DNA from: Pseudomonadota bacterium
GTDB lineage: Bacteria; Pseudomonadota; Alphaproteobacteria; Caulobacterales; Caulobacteraceae
Length of the DNA: 20,120 nucleotides
Direction of reading: 5' to 3'
Assembly: GCA_023428785.1 (NCBI GenBank)
Contig: JAEYWU010000023.1
Location: 1 to 20,120 of the forward strand
Under the pieces are notes generated by a model that saw only the letters and a list, made by a program, of their open reading frames with translations, ran no database searches and was not told where the DNA came from. Both the position numbers and the translations under genes were made by a program. The stretch's first letter is position 1. Each line of letters opens with the position of its first letter. Shown one piece after another: positions 16,333-20,120 of this stretch.

Positions 16333-16344
16333 GGGACGCAGCCG

Positions 16345-17028
16345 ATGCTGCTTTGCATTCCGTCGGTCCTGACGCCCGACGAGGTCGCCGAGTTCCGGCG
16401 TCTGCTCGACGCCGCGGACTGGACCGACGGCAATGCGACGGCCGGGGCCCAGTCCAGCCTGGTCAAACATAACCAGCAGCTGGCCGAGGGCCTGCCGGTG
16501 GCGCGTGAACTGGGCGACCGGGTCATCGACGCCATCGGCCGCAGCCCGCTGTTCGTCTCGGCGGCCCTGCCGCTCAAGACCTTCCCGCCCCTGTTCAACC
16601 GTTACGGGGTCGGCGACGGCTTCGGCGCCCATGTCGACAACGCCATCCGGCCGGTGCGGGGCACCCACACGCGGGTCCGCACCGACCTGTCGTGCACCCT
16701 GTTCCTGTCAGGGCCCGACGAATACGACGGCGGCGAGCTGGTGATCGAAGGTCCGTTCGGTGGCCAGGCGGTCAAGCTGAACGCGGGCGACCTGGTGCTC
16801 TATCCGGCGTCCAGCCTGCACCGCGTCGAGCCGATCACGCGCGGCGCACGCATCGCCAGTTTCTTTTGGATCCAGAGCATGGTCCGCGACGACACCGAAC
16901 GCTCGATCCTGTTCGACCTGGACCAGTCGATCCAGTCACACGCCGCCAAGCACGGCCAGGGCGATCCCCTGACCGTCAGCCTGACCGGCGTCTATCACAA
17001 CCTCATCCGGCGTTTCGCCGACGCCTAG
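16345..17028 (+). CDS. piuC: Fe(II)/2-oxoglutarate-dependent dioxygenase (PiuC/YbiX, PKHD-type)
   Basis: This is a 227-aa prolyl-4-hydroxylase-like oxygenase. The iron triad is H96, D98 (AHVDN) and H159 (SLHRV), and R169 in GARIASFFW should bind 2-oxoglutarate. The length and the N-terminal MLLCIPSVLTPDEV are normal for the PiuC/YbiX family. The natural substrate is not known. The gene travels with catecholate receptors and affects susceptibility to siderophore-drug conjugates in Pseudomonas, so a role in processing an imported siderophore or the receptor is plausible. The ribosome binding site GGGGA (16333-16337) starts directly after the receptor stop codon, which indicates a two-gene operon. 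The stop TAG overlaps the thiG stop on the other strand within the tetranucleotide CTAG (17025-17028). Confidence 0.92.
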   Translation: MLLCIPSVLTPDEVAEFRRLLDAADWTDGNATAGAQSSLVKHNQQLAEGLPVARELGDRVIDAIGRSPLFVSAALPLKTFPPLFNRYGVGDGFGAHVDNAIRPVRGTHTRVRTDLSCTLFLSGPDEYDGGELVIEGPFGGQAVKLNAGDLVLYPASSLHRVEPITRGARIASFFWIQSMVRDDTERSILFDLDQSIQSHAAKHGQGDPLTVSLTGVYHNLIRRFADA

Positions 17029-17816
17029 ATCAGGCCCGACAGCGGGCTCGAGGCGCTCGCATAGCGCCGCTGCGGCATCCGCCCGGCGAGATAGCCCTGC
17101 CGGCCGGCGATCACCGCATGCTTCATGGCCGAGGCCATCAGGATCGGATCCTTGGCGCCCGCGATGGCCGTATTCATCAGCACCGCGTCACAGCCCAGCT
17201 CCATGGCCAGGGTCGCGTCCGACGGCGTGCCGACGCCCGCATCGACCAGCACCGGCACCTTGGCCTGCTCCACGATCAGCCGGATGTTGACCTTGTTCTG
17301 GATGCCCAGGCCCGAGCCGATCGGCGCCGCCGCCGGCATGATGGCCGAGGCCCCTGTCTCTTCCAGATGGCGCGCCATGACCACGTCGTCGGTGCAATAG
17401 ACCATGACGTCGAAGCCATCCTTTACCAGCATCTCCAGCGCCCGCAGCGTCTCGGGCATGTCGGGATACAGGTGTGGCGTTTCCGACAGGACCTCCAGCT
17501 TGACGAGGTTCCAGCCGCCCGCCTCACGCGCGAGCCTCAGGGTGCGCACCGCATCCTCACCGGTGAAACAGCCGGCGGTGTTCGGCAGGAAGGTGAACCG
17601 ATCCGGCTTCACATGATCGACCAGCATCGGCTGGGACGGGTCCGACAGATTCACGCGACGAAGCGCCACCGTCACGATCTCGGCGCCGGCCGCTTCGGCG
17701 GCGGCGGCGTTCTGGGCGTAGTCGGCGTATTTGCCGGTGCCCACGATGAGGCGAGAGGTGAAGGTCCGTCCGGCGACGGTCCAGGTATCGGTCGAGGGCT
17801 CGGTCATGCTCGTCAC
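17025..17816 (-). CDS. thiG: Thiazole synthase
   Basis: ThiG builds the thiazole phosphate ring of thiamine from 1-deoxy-D-xylulose 5-phosphate, dehydroglycine and the ThiS thiocarboxylate. The 263-aa TIM-barrel protein has SRLIVGTGKY near its start, the Schiff-base lysine K106 in WNLVKLEVL, and the phosphate-binding loops GSGLGIQNK and DAGVGTPSDA. The start is either GTG at 17816 (AAGG at 17825-17822, 5-nt spacing) or ATG at 17807 (AGGTGA at 17818-17813, 5-nt spacing); both are plausible and differ by three residues. It follows the GNAT gene by 21 nt, so they probably share a transcript. No thiS, thiO or thiE lies next to it and I saw no THI-box riboswitch upstream, which is less usual for a thi gene. 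Confidence 0.96.
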   Translation of the reverse strand: MTSMTEPSTDTWTVAGRTFTSRLIVGTGKYADYAQNAAAAEAAGAEIVTVALRRVNLSDPSQPMLVDHVKPDRFTFLPNTAGCFTGEDAVRTLRLAREAGGWNLVKLEVLSETPHLYPDMPETLRALEMLVKDGFDVMVYCTDDVVMARHLEETGASAIMPAAAPIGSGLGIQNKVNIRLIVEQAKVPVLVDAGVGTPSDATLAMELGCDAVLMNTAIAGAKDPILMASAMKHAVIAGRQGYLAGRMPQRRYASASSPLSGLI

Positions 17817-17837
17817 CTAGACCTTTGAGGCGGCGGC

Positions 17838-18149
17838 TTAAAGGCCCAGGCGGCCCCGATAGCTGTCATGCACCAGATCCTGCACATCCTTGTGCCGCTT
17901 CATGTAGGCCGCGACATAGGAACAGCTCGGAATGATCTTCACGCCCTGCTTGCGGGCTTCCGCCAGGGCGTCGCGCACCAGCGAGGCGGCGATGCCCTGC
18001 CCTTCCCATTCGCGCGGCACCTCGGTGTGGCCCATCACCCAGGCCCCATCGACCGGATCATAGTCCGCCACGGCCACCAGACCGTCCTCGGCGATCTCGA
18101 AACGGGTCTCCTCGATGTTGTGAACGACGGGCGTGTTCTTGTCCGGCAT
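17838..18149 (-). CDS. Small GNAT-fold N-acetyltransferase (YidJ/NATD1-like)
   Basis: This 103-aa protein belongs to the compact GCN5-related family (PF14542) that has the GNAT core but little else. The acetyl-CoA loop is EGQGIAASL (49-57), followed by KIIPSCSYVAAYMKRH, the typical C-terminal strand and helix of these proteins. The substrate is unknown. The start chosen is ATG at 18149, because AGGAA (18160-18156) lies 6 nt upstream and MPDKNTPVVHN fits family N-termini. A longer reading from ATG at 18227 is open but crosses a structured leader and has no binding site. thiG follows after 21 nt, but no functional link between the two is known. Confidence 0.87.
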   Translation of the reverse strand: MPDKNTPVVHNIEETRFEIAEDGLVAVADYDPVDGAWVMGHTEVPREWEGQGIAASLVRDALAEARKQGVKIIPSCSYVAAYMKRHKDVQDLVHDSYRGRLGL

Positions 18150-18477
18150 GAGCTGTTCCTTGTGCTGACGCCAGAGGAAGCCCTCCGGCGCGCCTCCCGT
18201 TCCCGGGAAGGGTCCTCGCAAAGCCATATGGGCGCCGCCTGAGCCCTCGACCAGCCTTGCGGTTCACCCTCAGGCGCCCGCTTCTCGTCTCGAAAACCTT
18301 CGGGACATTTGGCCTTTACCTCGGACCTGACCGCCACTTTTCCCCGCCCAGGATCGACGGCAGATACTCCCGGCTCGTTCGGTCTTTGACATCGCGGCCA
18401 CGGCGAAATGATCATCCCGCACGTGGACGAGGTGGACGAGGTGAACGGTGTTTTTCGCGGTCCCGACCGTCCGGGTC
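18150..18477. other. Intergenic leader region of the GNAT-thiG unit, with a strong hairpin
   Basis: This 328-nt gap separates the stop of the rRNA methyltransferase from the start of the GNAT gene, both on the - strand. No gene is supported. It contains an inverted repeat at 18230-18279, listed separately, and a smaller stem CCTCCCG/CGGGAAGG around 18193-18211. There is also a 9-nt tandem repeat GTGGACGAG (18423-18440, with a partial third copy to 18449). TTGACA occurs at 18386-18391 on the + strand without a good -10. I looked for THI-box, glycine, cobalamin, RNase P, SRP and 6S signatures by eye and found none. Confidence 0.4.
18230..18279 (-). other. Long hairpin in the GNAT-thiG leader
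   Basis: CGCCTGAG (18236-18243) is the exact reverse complement of CTCAGGCG (18269-18276). With a 3-nt bulge on one side the stem grows to 11 bp (GGGCGCCTGAG type), enclosing a 25-nt loop that has a further ACC/GGT pair. It lies about 80 nt before the chosen GNAT start. No T-tract follows on either strand, so a simple terminator is unlikely. It could be part of a structured leader or a small RNA. Confidence 0.45.
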
Positions 18478-19752
18478 CTATCGCCCGAACACCCCGATCA
18501 GCTCGATATGGCTCGACCACAGAAACTGGTCCACGGGCGTCACGCGCTCCAGCCGCCAGCCGGCGTCGACCAGCACCCGGGCGTCGCGGGCGAAGGTCGT
18601 GGGATTGCAGCTGATCCCCACGACCCGCGCGGCATCGGACACCGCGATCTGGCGCGCCTGTTCTAGCCCTCCCGCGCGCGGCGGGTCGAAGACGATGACG
18701 TCGCAGCCCTTAAGCTCCATCGCCGACACCGGCTCGCGGAAAAGGTCGCGAGCCACGGCGTTGATGGCCTTCAGGCCTTGAGCCCGCGCCGCCGCGGCCC
18801 GCAGGGCCCCGATGGCCTCGGCCGCCGAATCCGCCGCCATGACCGGCGCCTGCTCCGCCATCGGCAGGGTGAAGGAGCCCAGCCCGCTGAACAGGTCGGC
18901 GGCCTTGCGCGCGCCCGCCATGACCTCGACACAGGCCGACTGCATGGCCGCCTCGGCCTCGGGCGTCGCCTGCAGGAAGGCCCCCGGCGGCAGTTCGACC
19001 ATAGCCTTGCCGATCCGCACCACCGGCTTTCGCGCCTGATAGAGTAGCTCGCCGGTAAGCGTGAGCCGCGCGAGATCCAGCACGCCAGCCGACTCGGCCG
19101 CCTGCATGCGCCGGTCCGCCGACAGTCCGCCGAACTTGCGCTCCACGCCCGTGACCTCGACGTCCAGCCCATTGGCCGTGACGGTCACATGCAGGGTCGG
19201 GGCGGACTTGGGGTGATCGAGGAAGGCCTCGGACAGGACCCTCAGTCCCGGCAGGGCCTGAACGATCGTGGGGTCGGCGATCAGGCAGGTCTCGATCTCG
19301 GTCAGGGCCCAGGAACGCCGTCCCTTGAAGCCCAGCCGAGCGCCGCTCGGGCCCGGGCGCGCATGCAGGGCCACGCGCCGCCGTGTTCCAGGCTTCGCCG
19401 GAACCGGCGCCAGGACCTCCGTCTCCAGCCCTTCACGCTCCAGCGTGGCGCGCACCTGATCGGCCTTCCAGGCCAGCTGCGCCTGATAGTCCCAGTGCTG
19501 GAAGGCGCATCCGCCGCAGGTCCCGAAATGCGGGCATGGCGCAGCGATCCGCTCCGGACTGGCCTGAAGGATTTCCAGCACCTCGCCCCGATCCTCGGCC
19601 ACCGCCGCCCGGATCCGTTCCCTGCCCAGGGTCAGGGGCACGAAGGCCCGCCGACCGGCGTCATCGACAGCCAGGCCGTCGCCTCGCGCGCCCACGGCCT
19701 GGACCGAGAGCTCCCGGATTTCTGATTTGGGCTGAGGTTTTTTCGGGCGCAT
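18478..19752 (-). CDS. 23S rRNA (uracil-5-)-methyltransferase, RlmD/RumA-like
   Basis: This 424-aa SAM-dependent enzyme of the TrmA/RlmC/RlmD family is predicted to make 5-methyluridine in rRNA. It has an N-terminal TRAM-like domain (about 12-66) and an Fe-S cluster site CPHFGTCGGC (C73, C79, C82) with a fourth ligand C156 (EIETCLI). The SAM-binding motif is DLFSGLGSFTLP (286-297). The catalytic region has FDPPRAG (355-361), the nucleophile C382 in GISCNPTTFARD and the general base E417 in SSHIELIG. The ATG at 19752 was chosen over TTG at 19767 because it gives the usual Lys-rich start; neither has a good ribosome binding site. Exact site specificity (U1939 or U747 in E. coli numbering) cannot be decided, although the Fe-S motif fits RlmD-like members. 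It is transcribed divergently from the gene at the window end. Confidence 0.9.
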   Translation of the reverse strand: MRPKKPQPKSEIRELSVQAVGARGDGLAVDDAGRRAFVPLTLGRERIRAAVAEDRGEVLEILQASPERIAAPCPHFGTCGGCAFQHWDYQAQLAWKADQVRATLEREGLETEVLAPVPAKPGTRRRVALHARPGPSGARLGFKGRRSWALTEIETCLIADPTIVQALPGLRVLSEAFLDHPKSAPTLHVTVTANGLDVEVTGVERKFGGLSADRRMQAAESAGVLDLARLTLTGELLYQARKPVVRIGKAMVELPPGAFLQATPEAEAAMQSACVEVMAGARKAADLFSGLGSFTLPMAEQAPVMAADSAAEAIGALRAAAARAQGLKAINAVARDLFREPVSAMELKGCDVIVFDPPRAGGLEQARQIAVSDAARVVGISCNPTTFARDARVLVDAGWRLERVTPVDQFLWSSHIELIGVFGR

Positions 19753-19767
19753 GATGGCTTTTGGCAA

Positions 19768-19949
19768 ACCCGTTCATCGAGCGAAAGAGCCCAAGCCCTT
19801 GAAGCGCTTGAGGCCGTGCGTGCCGCAAGATGAACGAAGATGAACGGACCTATCAAATCCCGTTCAGCTAGCCACGCTTAAAACGGTGAGCAACGGAGCG
19901 GCGCTGAGATCGTTTAGCCGCCGGTCCATTAAGACAAAGGGAGCTGAAT
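19768..19949. promoter_or_regulatory. Divergent intergenic region with a 10-nt tandem repeat
   Basis: This 182-nt gap lies between the methyltransferase (-) and the secreted protein (+). AAGATGAACG occurs twice in direct succession (19827-19846). An inverted relative, CGTTCATCG, lies at 19771-19779, and CCGTTCAGC at 19860-19868. GCTTAAAA (19876-19883) is a 6-of-8 match to the Caulobacter -10 box pointing at the + gene, with no clear -35. The repeats could bind a regulator. They are not a proper alphaproteobacterial SOS box, since GAAC-N6-GAAC is one base short. Confidence 0.35.
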
Positions 19950-20120
19950 ATGCGTGCTCGTAACCTGATTTCCGCCGCCGCCGCCCTCGCGGCCTGCGCC
20001 GGCGCCGTCGCCATCCCCGCCGCCGCCTCGGCCCAATCCTACTATGGGTACCAGAACGGCTACTACGGCCAGCAGCCGTACTATGACGAGTGCGAGCGTG
20101 ATCAGCGCAGCGGCTCGACC
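19950..20120 (+). CDS. Secreted protein, probable glycine-zipper (17-kDa antigen-like) family, 3' end outside window
   Basis: The open frame starts at ATG 19950 with a strong ribosome binding site AGGGAG (19938-19943, 6-nt spacing) and runs off the window after 57 codons. The product begins MRARNLISAAAALAACAGAV and continues to AIPAAASAQ, a classical signal peptide with cleavage after about residue 28. A Tyr/Gln/Gly-rich stretch follows (SYYGYQNGYYGQQPYYD), then ECERDQRSGST. In proteobacteria, a Tyr-rich head followed by C-x-R-x-x-R often leads into a glycine-zipper 2TM region of small outer-envelope proteins. That region would lie beyond the window, so the family call is tentative. The cysteine C16 sits in the hydrophobic core (LAACAG) and could be read as a weak lipobox, but the Ala-x-Ala site fits better. 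Confidence 0.75.
   Translation, partial: MRARNLISAAAALAACAGAVAIPAAASAQSYYGYQNGYYGQQPYYDECERDQRSGST

Noticed and set aside
14041..16668. Very long open frame (875 codons) on the - strand across the receptor and dioxygenase genes
   Set aside because: It is the mirror of GC-rich codons of two genes with clear family motifs on the + strand. Its translation is low-complexity Val/Gly/Asp/Ala-rich with no recognisable domain.
18150..18480. TPP riboswitch or known RNA gene before the GNAT-thiG unit
   Set aside because: The conserved THI-box segments (CTGAGA, then CTGATC-type and AGGGA) are not present in order, and no tRNA, SRP, RNase P or 6S signature was recognised by eye.
18408..18614. Small + frame starting MIIPHVDEVDEVNG
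   Set aside because: It runs into the 3' end of the methyltransferase on the opposite strand and becomes Arg/Pro-rich; the VDE repeat comes from a 9-nt tandem repeat.
19832..19845. SOS (LexA) box
   Set aside because: The alphaproteobacterial box is GAAC-N7-GAAC; here the spacing is six, caused by a 10-nt tandem repeat.
1..20120. CRISPR arrays, insertion sequences, prophage or defence islands
   Set aside because: No regularly spaced repeats, transposase, integrase or nuclease-effector genes were seen; the genes are conserved chromosomal families.

Overview
The window looks like a chromosomal segment of a high-G+C alphaproteobacterium of the order Caulobacterales, most likely a Brevundimonas-type organism. 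This is inferred from three things. The gene set and order are typical of the order (bactofilin with an M23 peptidase; prfB, PBP1A and amiC facing rne, which is followed by an M48 peptidase and a DsbA-like protein). RNase E ends in a GWW motif as in Caulobacter. Coding is strongly GC-biased, which leaves long spurious ORFs on the antisense strands. I see no phage, IS, CRISPR, rRNA or tRNA. Most of the window is conserved housekeeping and cell-envelope sequence, and I do not claim a wholly new system.

Layout: (1) 3-1879, + strand: tyrS and a single-cysteine Bcp-type peroxiredoxin. They are separated by a pair of perfect 29-nt inverted REP-like hairpins, the second of which carries the Shine-Dalgarno of bcp. 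(2) 2081-3761, + strand: a membrane-anchored M23 (LytM) endopeptidase overlapping a bactofilin that starts at TTG, a likely cell-shape operon. (3) 3762-3930: a fold-back element built on CTAGTGG heptads that fills the gap between two convergent genes. (4) 3931-8803, - strand: amiC, PBP1A (mrcA) and prfB. prfB is intact only through the classical +1 programmed frameshift (AGGAGG CGT CTT TGA C). (5) 9211-13963, + strand: rne with a structured leader, a BepA-like M48/TPR peptidase and a membrane-anchored DsbA-like thioredoxin-fold protein.

(6) 13998-17028, + strand: an iron-uptake cassette made of a mirror-symmetric Fur-like operator, a TonB-dependent catecholate-siderophore receptor (Fiu/PiuA type) and a PiuC/YbiX Fe(II)/2-oxoglutarate dioxygenase. 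The dioxygenase shares a CTAG tetranucleotide, used as the stop on both strands, with the convergent thiG. (7) 17025-19752, - strand: an RlmD/RumA-like Fe-S rRNA m5U methyltransferase, a 328-nt gap with a strong hairpin, a small YidJ-type GNAT protein and thiG without thiS beside it. (8) 19950-end, + strand: the first 57 codons of a secreted protein, probably of the glycine-zipper family, preceded by a 10-nt tandem repeat.

Three processes dominate. The first is peptidoglycan synthesis, remodelling and cell shape (PBP1A, AmiC, M23, bactofilin). The second is translation and RNA turnover (TyrRS, RF2, RNase E, rRNA methyltransferase). The third is envelope quality control and iron acquisition (M48, DsbA-like, TonB receptor, PiuC). 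The points most worth a second look are intergenic: the fold-back heptad element, the mirrored operator, the REP pair that supplies a ribosome binding site, and the leader structures of rne and the GNAT gene.
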